A stretch of DNA of 64,000 nt from Rhodothermales bacterium (GTDB lineage: Bacteria > Bacteroidota > Rhodothermia > Rhodothermales > VXPQ01). The position numbers and the translations under genes were made by a program. Shown here in pieces: positions 1-8,792 of the stretch; position 1 is the first letter of the stretch; each line of letters starts with the position of its first letter. The notes under the pieces are model-generated. The model saw only the letters and a list, made by a program, of their open reading frames with translations, did no database searches and was not told the origin of the DNA. The stretch lies in assembly GCA_022825385.1 (NCBI GenBank), contig JAJDWX010000040.1:40487-104486 (forward strand). Direction: 5' to 3'.

Positions 1-113
1 CGCGCCTGAAAGAAGGGACATAAGGATAACGCCGATAAAAAACCTGTACTCCAGTACGCCCCCGCAACCGCCCCTGCATATCGATATAACCTGTCGCGTT
101 TGCGAAACGACCC
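1..113. other. Upstream region of the first gene
   Basis: No gene is visible here. It contains a short palindrome (gtact-cc-agtac) and presumably the promoter of the class V aminotransferase gene. I cannot see a clear Shine-Dalgarno sequence or promoter motif. Confidence 0.3.
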
Positions 114-1283
114 ATGCTGACCTGTCAAAAAAATCTTTTTTCGCTCCCGGACCGCCTCCATTACCTGAATTGCGCCTTCATGGCGCCCATGGCGCGAAGC
201 GTGGAGGAGGCGGGCGTGGCCGGCGTCCGGCAGCGCCGGGACCCCTCCAGCATACAGATCGAGGACTTTTTCGAAGCCAGCGGGCGGCTGCGGGCCTTGT
301 TCGGGCAATTGATCCACGCCCCCGCCGATTCCGTCGCCATCATTCCCTCCGCTTCGTACGGAATCGCGACCATGGCCGCCAACCTGCCTGTCGAGCAGGG
401 CGACCGAATCCTGGTGCTGGACGAACAATTTCCGAGCAATGTGTACGCCTGGCGGCGCAAGGCGGCGGAGACGGGCGCGACGCTAATAACCGTCGGGCCT
501 GGAGAGGGAACCCGCGACCGGGCCACTCGATGGAACGAACGCATCCTTGAAGCCATCGACAAGCGGACCGCCGTCGTAGCCGTGCCCCACATACACTGGA
601 CCGACGGTACGCTTTTCGATCTCGAAGCCATTGCGCGGCGGGCCCGGGAGGCGGGGGCGGCGCTGGTCGTGGATGGAACGCAATCCGTAGGCGCCCTGCC
701 CTTCGACGTCGGGCGCATCCGCCCCGACGCGGTCATCTGCGCCGGATACAAATGGCTGCTCGGACCGTATTCGCTGGGGCTGGCCTATTACGACGAACGC
801 TGGCATGGCGGGCGGCCCCTCGAAGAAAACTGGATTACCCGGGAAAACAGCGAGCAACTCAGCGCGATCGTCGATTACCGGGACCGGTATCATCCGGGAG
901 CCATCCGGTTCGACATGGGCGAGCGCAGCAATTTCGTGCTGGTCCCCATGCTGGCGGCGGCCCTGAAGATCGTGCTGGACCTTACGCCGGCGGCTATTCA
1001 GGCCTATTGCCGCAACCTGACCCGACCGCTGGCGCGCAGCGCCAACGAACTCGGATTCCTGATCGAACCTCCCGAAACGCGCGCCCATCACTTGTTCGGG
1101 CTGCGAAGCAAAGACCCCGGCGGCATGGCCCCCGACCGCCTGCGGGACAGCCTCGGGCGGCGCGGCATTACGGTGTCCGCCCGCGGAAGCGCCATCCGCA
1201 TCTCCCCCCACGCGTATAACGACGAACGGGATATCCAGGCGCTCGTCGAAGCGTTGCGGGCGGCGAGAGGGGCGAGCGACTGA
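114..1283 (+). CDS. Class V aminotransferase / cysteine desulfurase-like PLP enzyme
   Basis: The 389-residue protein has the fold-type I PLP layout of class V aminotransferases (SufS/NifS/kynureninase group). The cofactor-contacting aspartate lies in VVDGTQSVG (near residue 190), and the Schiff-base lysine is in AGYKWLLGPYS (near residue 210). An active-site cysteine loop typical of true cysteine desulfurases is not obvious, so the substrate is uncertain; it may be a generic class V transaminase or lyase. The flanking gene is a flippase-like membrane protein on the same strand 43 bases downstream, which does not reveal the substrate. The ATG at 114 is the first in frame and leaves a full-length N-terminus. 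Confidence 0.8.
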   Translation: MLTCQKNLFSLPDRLHYLNCAFMAPMARSVEEAGVAGVRQRRDPSSIQIEDFFEASGRLRALFGQLIHAPADSVAIIPSASYGIATMAANLPVEQGDRILVLDEQFPSNVYAWRRKAAETGATLITVGPGEGTRDRATRWNERILEAIDKRTAVVAVPHIHWTDGTLFDLEAIARRAREAGAALVVDGTQSVGALPFDVGRIRPDAVICAGYKWLLGPYSLGLAYYDERWHGGRPLEENWITRENSEQLSAIVDYRDRYHPGAIRFDMGERSNFVLVPMLAAALKIVLDLTPAAIQAYCRNLTRPLARSANELGFLIEPPETRAHHLFGLRSKDPGGMAPDRLRDSLGRRGITVSARGSAIRISPHAYNDERDIQALVEALRAARGASD

Positions 1284-1326
1284 CAGATTTCGTTCGAAAC
1301 CATAGCCTGCATCCCCCGCTCCCGCC

Positions 1327-2448
1327 ATGCGCAACCGCCTTGCATACGCAGGAACCCTTGCGCTTGCCGCGCTGCTGTTGTACCTGGCCTTGCGCGGAAT
1401 GGATACGGACGCCATGGCGGACGCGCTCCGCACGGCGAACTACGCCTGGATTCCGGCGCTTGCGGCGGTCACGCTGCTTGCCTCCCTGGCGCGCGCCTGG
1501 CGATGGCGGTTGCTCATGGAAGCGCTTCCCGAAGTGGCCGACGGGCGTTCGTCCCCTGAGAAAACCGGCGCGGACCCACCCGGACTCCCGGGAATAAAAC
1601 CCGTTTTTTACTCGGTTATGATCGGCTATATGGTCAACTTCGCCGCCCCCAGGCTGGGCGAGGTGGCGCGAACGGCCAATCTCTCCGCGCAAAGCCGCCT
1701 GCGCTTCAGCGGCCTGCTGGGCACCGTGGTTACGGAGCGCTTGCTTGACGCCGCCGTGCTGGGCATGGGCCTGGGCAGCGCCTTTCTGCTTCTGGCGGGA
1801 CGCGCGGCCATCCTGAGGGATATTCTGATCGATCCGGCTATCGAGCGACTTGGCGCCGTTTCCTGGTACGTAACGATTCTGGTCGTGGTTGCGCTTGCGG
1901 GCGCCGTACTGCTGGGCTACGTATTTCTGTTGCGAAAAGCGGAGGAAAACGAGGCGGCGGACCGAAAAAATCCCCTGAAAACCCGCGTCGCAGGGGCCCT
2001 TGCGGCTTTTCGGGACGGGATGGCGACCATCCTGCGCGTCCCCGGGAAACAGCGCATCGCATGGAGCACGGCGGCCATGTGGCTGCTGTACTTGCTGATG
2101 GCCTACATTCCCTTCCTGATGCTGAATATGGCGGACGCCTACGCCCTGTCGCTGACCGACGGATGGATTGTCATGATCTTCGGCGCGCTGGGCGTACTCG
2201 TTCCGCTCCCGGGAGGGACCGGTTCGTATCATTATATTACGATTCAGGCGCTCGTTTACCTTTTCGCCGTCCACCATGAAGCCGCCGCCGCCTACGCCGT
2301 ACTCTGCCATGCCGCCCAACTGCTGCTGCACGTCGCGGCGGGCGGCGTATGCCTGGTCCTTCAGGGCGCTCGATGGCCCCGGTTGCGCCCGCCGGGGGCG
2401 GCCACGCCAGCAGAGCAGGCAACGCAACGCCATGCAACAGACTCGTGA
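1327..2448 (+). CDS. Flippase-like integral membrane protein (LPG synthase TM region / UPF0104 family)
   Basis: This 373-residue protein has about eight hydrophobic segments. Family signals are RAWRWRLLM near residue 60, GYMVNFAAPRLGEVARTA near residue 100 and LPGGTGSYHY near residue 300. Those motifs mark the lysylphosphatidylglycerol synthetase membrane region family (YbhN/AglD-like), whose members move or modify membrane lipids. It lacks the soluble aminoacyl-transfer domain of MprF, so I expect a lipid flippase-type role rather than lysyl transfer. The 3' end overlaps the start of the HEAT-repeat gene by 17 bases, which suggests co-translation. Confidence 0.8.
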   Translation: MRNRLAYAGTLALAALLLYLALRGMDTDAMADALRTANYAWIPALAAVTLLASLARAWRWRLLMEALPEVADGRSSPEKTGADPPGLPGIKPVFYSVMIGYMVNFAAPRLGEVARTANLSAQSRLRFSGLLGTVVTERLLDAAVLGMGLGSAFLLLAGRAAILRDILIDPAIERLGAVSWYVTILVVVALAGAVLLGYVFLLRKAEENEAADRKNPLKTRVAGALAAFRDGMATILRVPGKQRIAWSTAAMWLLYLLMAYIPFLMLNMADAYALSLTDGWIVMIFGALGVLVPLPGGTGSYHYITIQALVYLFAVHHEAAAAYAVLCHAAQLLLHVAAGGVCLVLQGARWPRLRPPGAATPAEQATQRHATDS

Positions 2449-3679
2449 ATCGCACCGCGGGAGACAGGGCGGGCCCGCTTCCCTCCTGCGCCGCATCGCG
2501 CTGGCGGCGGCTTTCCTGACAATCCAGGCAACCGGCCCGGAAGCCGCGCGCGCCATGCAGGAGCAATCCGCTTCCGAGTGCATCGTCGTTGCGCCCGCCG
2601 AGCCGGACGCGATGCGGCAAGCATGGGCGCGCCAGCGACAAATCGTCCTGGCGGCAACCGGCGTCGATGCGCTCGGCGTCGCCAACGCCTGGTTGCGGCG
2701 CCCCGTGTTTTCCGTTCGGCGCGAAAGCGTCGCCGGCACGCTGCGCGTAGCGATCGAAGAGGTCCCGGACGCCCTGCGCGAACCGGCGACCTATCCGATT
2801 CCGCTTGTCCTGGAAGCGGGCGCGCTGGGCGTAACCGAACGCTTCAACGTACCGTTGCGCGGGCCTTCCGAAGCATTCGATCTGCCCTTTCCGTACCGGG
2901 CGCGTTTCGTGACGGTCCGCCCCGAAGAACCCTTGCCGATGGACATCCGCGTCGACCAGACGGCGGCGGGCTGGGTGGCCCAGTTGCGTCATGCCTCTTC
3001 CGCGGCGGCGCGGCTTGCCGCCGCGGAAGCGCTGCGGGCGTTCCCGCCCGACCCGGCCCTCGTCATTGGCCTGCGGACCGCCCTGGGCGAAGAACCGGAT
3101 CCCCGCGCGCGGGCCGCCATGGCGCAATCCATAGCCCGCCTCGCTTCCGGCGGAGCTGCCGACCGGGCGCTGGCCGCCGCCTATGAAGACCCGGCGCCCG
3201 CAGTGCGCAAAGCCGTGTTCGCCTCGCTCGACGAGACAAGGTCAAGCGCCGCATTGGTTGCCCTCGCCTTGCGCGCCGCGCAGTCCGATCCGGACCAGGC
3301 CGTGCAGGCGGAAGCGGTGCGGGCGCTCGCCAACATGGGCGCGGCGGAAGCCTTGCTGGTGGCCCGCTCCGCCTTGATCACGCCGTCGCAGGGCGAAATC
3401 ATTCGGATCGCAGGGCTCCATGCGCTGGGTACGCTCTACGCCTACGCGCAGGCTCCTGCGGACGACGCGGCGGAAACGGCATCCGCGGAGACCGCATCGG
3501 AGGCGCCGCTTGAAATTCCTGCCGAAGCGCTGACAGAAGGACTGCAATTCTGGGCGCCAGACTGGCCGCTGCCCCTCAGAAACGCGGCCCGGCGCCTTTT
3601 CCTGCGAATCCGACAATACGAACCGACGGCAACCTACGGCGCCCCGGCCTCGCTGCATGCGCTGCGGCCTTGTCCGTGA
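2432..3679 (+). CDS. Exported HEAT-repeat protein
   Basis: I place the start at the ATG inside the end of the upstream gene. It gives a basic N-terminus followed by a hydrophobic stretch (about residues 20-38, ending in an Ala-rich segment) that reads as a signal peptide. The mature part has roughly 130 residues without a recognised domain, then helical HEAT-type repeats (about residues 185-310) with repeating patterns such as AARLAAAEALRAFP and AQSIARLASG. HEAT repeats are protein-binding scaffolds, so no catalytic role is suggested. The ORF track starts earlier at 2276, inside the membrane protein gene, and I reject that extension. Confidence 0.65.
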   Translation: MQQTRESHRGRQGGPASLLRRIALAAAFLTIQATGPEAARAMQEQSASECIVVAPAEPDAMRQAWARQRQIVLAATGVDALGVANAWLRRPVFSVRRESVAGTLRVAIEEVPDALREPATYPIPLVLEAGALGVTERFNVPLRGPSEAFDLPFPYRARFVTVRPEEPLPMDIRVDQTAAGWVAQLRHASSAAARLAAAEALRAFPPDPALVIGLRTALGEEPDPRARAAMAQSIARLASGGAADRALAAAYEDPAPAVRKAVFASLDETRSSAALVALALRAAQSDPDQAVQAEAVRALANMGAAEALLVARSALITPSQGEIIRIAGLHALGTLYAYAQAPADDAAETASAETASEAPLEIPAEALTEGLQFWAPDWPLPLRNAARRLFLRIRQYEPTATYGAPASLHALRPCP

Positions 3680-3771
3680 AGCGCGTTCCTGAAAGGCAAG
3701 GCGACGGGAACGAGGCGTTTTCCACGCGCTTTGAATCCCCTGCGCGCCGCCTGCGAAAAGCCCGAATCAAG

Positions 3772-3795
3772 CAGGTAGACTGATCGGTCTACCTG
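3772..3795. terminator. Hairpin between convergent genes
   Basis: There is a perfect 9-bp inverted repeat (caggtagac / gtctacctg) with a 6-base loop, lying between the converging HEAT-repeat and rlmB genes. There is no U-tract on either strand, so it is a plausible bidirectional stop or RNA-stabilising hairpin rather than a classical intrinsic terminator. Confidence 0.45.
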
Positions 3796-3854
3796 AAAAT
3801 GATCCGATCATCCGGGGCGGATTTCAGCCTGTTGCAATCCCGAAACAGCGATTG

Positions 3855-4631
3855 CTATGTATCCTGTGATCTTGCGGCGGCGAAAAGCAGGATGCCCGCC
3901 GCCACGGAGGCATTCAGCGATTCCATCGGGCCGGGCAGGGGAATGCGTACGCGATAATCGCACGCTTCGAGCACCGCCGGACGAATGCCCCTCGCTTCGT
4001 TGCCGATAACGATCGCCATGGGACGGTTCCATTCCATGTCCCAGACGCTGACGTCGCCCCCGGCGTCGGCCCCGGCCACCCAGTATCCCCGCTCCTTCAG
4101 CTGATGCATGGCATCCGGCAGGCGGCTCGCGCGGGCAATGGGAATGCGGCCAGCAGCCCCTGCGCTGGCTTTCATGGCGGCGGCGTTCAGCGGAGCCATG
4201 CCCGTCTGCGGCGCCACGACCCCGGCCACGCCCGAAGCCACCGCGCTGCGCAGCACCGCCCCGAAATTGAACGGGTCTTGCATCCCGTCGAGCACGAGTA
4301 GCCGGGGCTTGCGCGCCTTCACGTCCTCAAGCATGGGAGCCACAGACGTCAGCAGGTCGTCCAGCGACAGATACGGTACGGGGGCCATGATCGCTGCCGC
4401 GCCCTGATGCGCCACGCCGCGCGCCAACTGCCGGAGCCGCCCCGGCGGCACGAACTGCGCCTGTACGCCCGCCCGGGCCGCCAGGCGGCGAAGCTCGGCC
4501 AACTCGCCTCCTCCCGAACGCTGAAGCAACACCTTTTCAACGCGGCCCGGCGTACGCTCCAGCGTCTCGCGAACCGGGCGGCGGCCTAAAACAAGCAGGG
4601 CGTCTTCATTCTGATCGGAAGGCATGATCAC
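3855..4631 (-). CDS. rlmB: 23S rRNA 2'-O-methyltransferase RlmB-type (TrmH family, SPOUT)
   Basis: The 258-residue protein belongs to the SpoU/TrmH family of SAM-dependent RNA ribose methyltransferases. It has an N-terminal L30e-like substrate-binding domain (about residues 10-85), then the trefoil-knot SPOUT domain. SPOUT motifs are LDGMQDPFNFGAVLRSA (motif 1, near residue 115), IVIGNEARGI (motif 2, near residue 210) and RIPLPGPMESLNASVA (motif 3). RlmB methylates G2251 of 23S rRNA in E. coli; close paralogues modify tRNA, so the exact base is inferred. The neighbour lgt lies 14 bases upstream on the same strand. Confidence 0.88.
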   Translation of the reverse strand: MIMPSDQNEDALLVLGRRPVRETLERTPGRVEKVLLQRSGGGELAELRRLAARAGVQAQFVPPGRLRQLARGVAHQGAAAIMAPVPYLSLDDLLTSVAPMLEDVKARKPRLLVLDGMQDPFNFGAVLRSAVASGVAGVVAPQTGMAPLNAAAMKASAGAAGRIPIARASRLPDAMHQLKERGYWVAGADAGGDVSVWDMEWNRPMAIVIGNEARGIRPAVLEACDYRVRIPLPGPMESLNASVAAGILLFAAARSQDT

Positions 4632-4645
4632 CTCAAGGGACGCCC

Positions 4646-5602
4646 TCAGGACCCCGGCGTCGCCCGAACGTCCGGCATGGCCGAAGCAAGATCGGGCGGC
4701 GCGGCTTGCTCGCGTCGCTTCCAGGTATACGCCAGCCCGGCCACGCCAATCAGCAACGCGGCAAGAGAAATGACTTCGGCTTGCGTAACGGCCATACCAA
4801 ACAGGTCGAACTTGTTATTCACCCGTATCTGCTCGATGAGAAATCGTTCGCCCCCATTGAAAACCAGATACCAGGAAAAAAGCCACCCATTGCGATACGG
4901 ATGCTTGCGAAGCGCCCATAACGCCCCGAACAGCGCCATCGCCATCAGGAATTCGTAGATGGACGTAGGATACACCCCCGATTCCGGCAATTGTACGCCC
5001 AGGATATTATTCGGGTAGGTTTCCGCCCATAACCACATGGGAATCCAGCCGGGCTTCGCCAGAACATCCGCAGGAATTCCCCAGTCTCCGTCCCCCGCAA
5101 GGTGGCAACCGATCCGCCCGACGCCATAGGCCAGCATGAGCGACGGCGCCAGCGCATCCGCAAAAGCGGCTCCCGACACCCCCTTTTTGCGCACATACAG
5201 CGTAATGGCGACGCCCGCGGCAATCAGGCCACCGTAGAACGTCAAGCCGCCCGACGCAAAAATCATCCCGGCGGGATCGGCAACGAACGTTTCCAGATTT
5301 TCCAAAATGTGGAAAACTTTAGCACCGCCTATCCCGCACACCACAGCCAGCACGGTGACCGTGCCCATCAGCGCGGCGGGCGAGGCGGTCTGCATAGCGG
5401 GACGCCCTTTCTTGCCGCCGCGCTTCCCGCCCAGGCGTATGCTGCCGATGCGACCGGCCCCGTGCATACGGTTCAGTTCGCGCTGCGCCACCCACATGCC
5501 CACGATCACCCCCAGCGCCACCATCGCCCCGAACGAATAAATGGGAAACGGCAAACTGAAGCCGAAAATATCCTGAAACAGGTCGCTCAATCGCGGATAC
5601 AT
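4646..5602 (-). CDS. lgt: Prolipoprotein diacylglyceryl transferase
   Basis: Lgt moves diacylglycerol from phosphatidylglycerol to the lipobox cysteine of prolipoproteins in the inner membrane. The 318-residue protein has about seven membrane segments and the family signature near YGVGRIGCHLAGDGDWG (around residue 175), plus FNGGERFLIEQIR near residue 250. A Lys/Gly-rich insertion (residues about 55-72) lengthens the first cytoplasmic loop, making it longer than the usual 260-290 residues. It lies 21 bases from hisS on the same strand. Lipoproteins are present in the window, such as the 35.5 kb gene. Confidence 0.93.
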   Translation of the reverse strand: MYPRLSDLFQDIFGFSLPFPIYSFGAMVALGVIVGMWVAQRELNRMHGAGRIGSIRLGGKRGGKKGRPAMQTASPAALMGTVTVLAVVCGIGGAKVFHILENLETFVADPAGMIFASGGLTFYGGLIAAGVAITLYVRKKGVSGAAFADALAPSLMLAYGVGRIGCHLAGDGDWGIPADVLAKPGWIPMWLWAETYPNNILGVQLPESGVYPTSIYEFLMAMALFGALWALRKHPYRNGWLFSWYLVFNGGERFLIEQIRVNNKFDLFGMAVTQAEVISLAALLIGVAGLAYTWKRREQAAPPDLASAMPDVRATPGS

Positions 5603-5623
5603 GGCGCAGGGCGTTGCGTACGG

Positions 5624-6964
5624 TTATGGGGAAGGAATCGAAACGGGGGCGTCGTTGGCGCGGGCGTCCCCGAGGCATTGGAGAATATGCGTGGGCGCCG
5701 CGTCCGCAGGAAGCTGCGTCTGCTCGCCGGAATCCATGTTTTTCAGTTGAACCACGCCCGCCGCCAGTTCGGATTCTCCCGCAATCAAGGCAAAAAGCGC
5801 CCCCTGCCGGTGGGCTTCGCGCATTTGCGCCTTCATGGAGCGACCCTTCAGGTCGAAACTTGCCGACGCGCCCTCCCGCCGCAAACGCTGCGCCTCCCGA
5901 AACGCCCACTGCTGCGCGTCGCGCCCAAGCGCCACCAGAAATACGTCGAGGGAGGCCGTTTCCGGGACAGACAGGCCTTGCGCGTCCAGGGCCAGAAACA
6001 ATCGCTCCATGCCGGCGGCGAAACCTGTGCCCGGCGCAGGCCGATCCGATCCAAGGGCCGCGCCCAGCAAATCGTATCTGCCGCCGCCCGCCAGCGCGCT
6101 TTGGGCGCCGAGGTCCGGACTGTCCAGTTCGAACGCCGTGTGCATGTAATAATCCAGCCCGCGGACCAGCATGGCGTCCTCCTCGAAATCAATCCCCGCC
6201 TCGTCCAGGCACTGCTTTACGCTTTCGTACCGGCTGCGCGTTGGCTCTCCTGTAAAATCAACGAGCAGGGGCGCGTCCCGAAGCAGCGCTTGCTCGCGCT
6301 CGTCTTTCGTGTCGAGCAGGCGAAGCGGGTTCTTGTCGAGCCGCCGCCGACCGGTTTCCGAAAGCGCGTTCCGATGCGGCTCCAGCCAGTCCCGCAGCGC
6401 GGCTGCATACCGGCGACGTTCTTCCGGCAGGCCCAGCGTATTGATGCGGAGGCGGCTCCCCGTCACGCCGAACGCATCGTATACGGTCAGCATGAGCGCA
6501 ATGGCTTCGGCGTCGGCCCGCGGGTCGTCCGACCCGACGATCTCGCATCCAAACTGGTGAAATTGCCGATACCTTCCTTTCTGGGGACGTTCCGCTCGAA
6601 AACACGGACCAATGTAGTAAAGGCGCTGGACGCCGCCGCGCTGTTCGAGGCGATGCTGAAGCCAGGCGCGCATGACGGGCGCCGTCACTTCGGGGCGCAG
6701 AACGTACCGGTCGCGCCCGCGATCCACCACGAACATTTCCTTGGCGACAATATCCGTCCCTTCGCCGACGCCCCGGGCAATCAAACCCTCTTCTTCCAGA
6801 ATCGGCGTACGAATCTCCTCGAAACGGAACCGGGCCATCGTCTGGCGAATCGCATCCTCCACATACCGCCAGGCCGCGCTGCCGGGCACGGCGGCCCCGT
6901 CCGCCACCGACGCCCAGGGCAGAATATCGAACGCGCCGCGTATGTTCCGCCAGGTCTTCGTCAT
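5624..6964 (-). CDS. hisS: Histidyl-tRNA synthetase
   Basis: This class II aminoacyl-tRNA synthetase attaches histidine to tRNA-His in the cytoplasm. The 446-residue protein has motif 2 in FRAERPQKGRYRQFHQFGCE (near residue 120), a His-specific segment LVRGLDYYMHTAFE (near residue 265), motif 3 around AGGGRYDLLG and GTGFAAGMERL, and the C-terminal anticodon-binding domain (about residues 340-430). Length is normal for the family. No T-box or attenuator is visible in the 97-base gap upstream. Confidence 0.96.
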   Translation of the reverse strand: MTKTWRNIRGAFDILPWASVADGAAVPGSAAWRYVEDAIRQTMARFRFEEIRTPILEEEGLIARGVGEGTDIVAKEMFVVDRGRDRYVLRPEVTAPVMRAWLQHRLEQRGGVQRLYYIGPCFRAERPQKGRYRQFHQFGCEIVGSDDPRADAEAIALMLTVYDAFGVTGSRLRINTLGLPEERRRYAAALRDWLEPHRNALSETGRRRLDKNPLRLLDTKDEREQALLRDAPLLVDFTGEPTRSRYESVKQCLDEAGIDFEEDAMLVRGLDYYMHTAFELDSPDLGAQSALAGGGRYDLLGAALGSDRPAPGTGFAAGMERLFLALDAQGLSVPETASLDVFLVALGRDAQQWAFREAQRLRREGASASFDLKGRSMKAQMREAHRQGALFALIAGESELAAGVVQLKNMDSGEQTQLPADAAPTHILQCLGDARANDAPVSIPSP

Positions 6965-7061
6965 AGAAAATTGCGCAGGAACAGCAAGGGGTCAGGAAAC
7001 GCCAGGAGCAGACAAGCCGTTAACGTCCTGCATGGCGCCTTGTTCGCTGTGCAAGCAATGC

Positions 7062-8162
7062 TCATCCCGCGTTCGCGCGGCCTGCGCGGCGCAGACGCTC
7101 GACGACATGCGCCATGTCCGCCGGCATGTCGGCCCGAAACGATACGTTTTCCCCGGTCCGGGGATGCACGAACCCCAGCGTTTCCGCATGAAGCGCCTGC
7201 CTGTCCAGACGCGCAAAAAGATTCTGGACGAACGCCCTGCGGCTTCCCGAAACCGGGCCGAACCGCACGGCCCGCCCGCCATACGTCTCGTCCCCGAATA
7301 CAGGATGCCCCAGGTGTTGCGCATGCACGCGAATCTGGTGCGTCCGCCCCGTCTCCAGTCGCAAGGCGGCCAGTACGGCATGATCCAGGCGCTCCAGCGT
7401 TTCGTACTGCGTGACGGCGCGCTTGCCCTTGTCCGAAGCAACGATAGCCATCCGTTTTCGGTCGCGGGGGTCGCGTCCGATAGCGCCTTCGATACGCCCG
7501 GCGGGCGGGTCCGGAACGCCCCATAACACCGCAAGATACCGCCGCGCAATGGTATGCTCCGCGAATTGCGCCGCCAGGCGGCGATGAGATACGTCGTCCT
7601 TGGCGACAACCAGCAAGCCGGACGTGTTTTTGTCAAGACGGTGCACGATACCTGGACGGATCGCCGGGTTGTCCGGGCGGTCCGGAAGCGCATGCAGGAC
7701 GGAAAGTCCGAGGCCCTCGCTGTCGTCGGGGGCAAAGGATTCGCTATCCGGCTCGGCGTCCATGCTGATCGGACCGGCGCCGACATGGTGCAGCAATGCA
7801 TTCACCAGCGTACCCGCGCGGTGCCCGTACGCAGGGTGCGTCACCATGCCCGCGGGTTTGTTCACCACGATCACGGCGTCGTCTTCGTACGCAATGTCCA
7901 GCGGGATCGGCTCGGGGCGGGCTTCGATCGGCGGCGGGCGCATGAGCGTACATACGATAACGTCGCCCGCCTGCACCACATGGGACGGCTTCGCGATCGC
8001 AACGCCATTCACCGCCACCCGGCCTTCTTCGATGCCCTGGCGCACTTTGGTCCGGGATACGTTCGGCAAGAACCGGGCAAGGTACCGGTCGATGCGAAGG
8101 CGTTCCGCGTACCCGGCGGGCGCCTCAAGCGTCACGATTTGTTCGACTCGTTCTTCGGACAT
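7062..8162 (-). CDS. rluD: RluD-type 23S rRNA pseudouridine synthase
   Basis: The 366-residue protein has an N-terminal S4 RNA-binding domain (about residues 20-75, SRTKVRQGIEEGRVAVNG) and a RluA-family catalytic domain. The catalytic aspartate is in HRLDKNTSGLLVVAK (near residue 175), and GRTHQIRVHAQHLGHPV lies near residue 270. RluD modifies helix 69 of 23S rRNA in E. coli. RluC and RluB paralogues share these motifs, so the symbol is family-level. There is a family insertion of about 35 residues between the HPAYGHRAGTLVNALLHH segment and the catalytic motif. It marks the left edge of the AT-rich island. Confidence 0.88.
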   Translation of the reverse strand: MSEERVEQIVTLEAPAGYAERLRIDRYLARFLPNVSRTKVRQGIEEGRVAVNGVAIAKPSHVVQAGDVIVCTLMRPPPIEARPEPIPLDIAYEDDAVIVVNKPAGMVTHPAYGHRAGTLVNALLHHVGAGPISMDAEPDSESFAPDDSEGLGLSVLHALPDRPDNPAIRPGIVHRLDKNTSGLLVVAKDDVSHRRLAAQFAEHTIARRYLAVLWGVPDPPAGRIEGAIGRDPRDRKRMAIVASDKGKRAVTQYETLERLDHAVLAALRLETGRTHQIRVHAQHLGHPVFGDETYGGRAVRFGPVSGSRRAFVQNLFARLDRQALHAETLGFVHPRTGENVSFRADMPADMAHVVERLRRAGRANAG

Positions 8163-8218
8163 AACGAATGCGCGGCGACAGCGAATATATTTATCGTATA
8201 GATAGTACGTCCCCTGGA

Positions 8219-8674
8219 TTATGGAATACCCTCTCCGGTCTTTTTTATGACTTCTCCGAACGCCTCCGCAGTTTTATCCCAATATTTCGCTAAGTTTTCT
8301 TTTTCCTTATTGAACCAGGCCAATGCAAAATTCCTTGCATCTGGCCAGTCCAACTCCTTCATAAATTTCTCCCGAAATAAAGAACGAAACGAAGATTCCA
8401 TTGAAGATAACCACTCCTTATCTGCAACCTTGGCCCGGATTCGTTCAGCCTGTTTCCGCGCATTGCTTTGCCCCTTCTGTGCCCTTAAAACACATCTTTG
8501 CACATTCGGAAATTTTTCCCACTCTCGCGAATCGGAATTCCATGCTCGTATTGCAGCTTTTTGGGAGCTCTGCGCAATTTTACATATATCCTTACCCTGA
8601 TCTTTTGACTCGGCACTGTAGGCCTCCGCTTCCGCTTCCAGTGCATTTACAAATTTTTCTTGTAAAGTTGTCAT
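8219..8674 (-). CDS. Uncharacterised charged helical protein in the accessory island
   Basis: I do not recognise this 151-residue protein. It is rich in Lys, Glu, Ala and Trp, looks largely alpha-helical, and has no signal peptide or membrane segment. Base composition is much more AT-rich than the flanking rluD and dprA, pointing to transfer. It lies downstream of the three-gene MBL operon in the same orientation, but an intrinsic terminator at 8700-8726 separates them, so it probably has its own promoter in the 118-base gap. Confidence 0.6.
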   Translation of the reverse strand: MTTLQEKFVNALEAEAEAYSAESKDQGKDICKIAQSSQKAAIRAWNSDSREWEKFPNVQRCVLRAQKGQSNARKQAERIRAKVADKEWLSSMESSFRSLFREKFMKELDWPDARNFALAWFNKEKENLAKYWDKTAEAFGEVIKKTGEGIP

Positions 8675-8699
8675 TACAATCCTGAGAGTTTATCCGAGG

Positions 8700-8726
8700 A
8701 AAAAAAATAAGACTGTTAACAAGTCT
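8700..8726 (-). terminator. Intrinsic terminator after the MBL operon
   Basis: Read on the minus strand, a short stem (AGACT / AGTCT) around a TGTTAAC loop is followed by TATTTTTTTT. It sits about 65 bases past the stop codon of the MBL-fold gene, so it should end that operon's transcript before the 151-residue gene. Confidence 0.65.
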
Positions 8727-8792
8727 GCCATCATTTTTGGCCACACGTAAGTCATGTGTAGTCCTTCCAAGCAATTATCTATAGTTCTCATT

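Noticed and set aside
5102-7414. 770-codon plus-strand ORF antisense to lgt and hisS
   Set aside because: It covers two clearly conserved genes on the other strand and its Arg/Gly/Pro-rich translation is typical of an antisense shadow.
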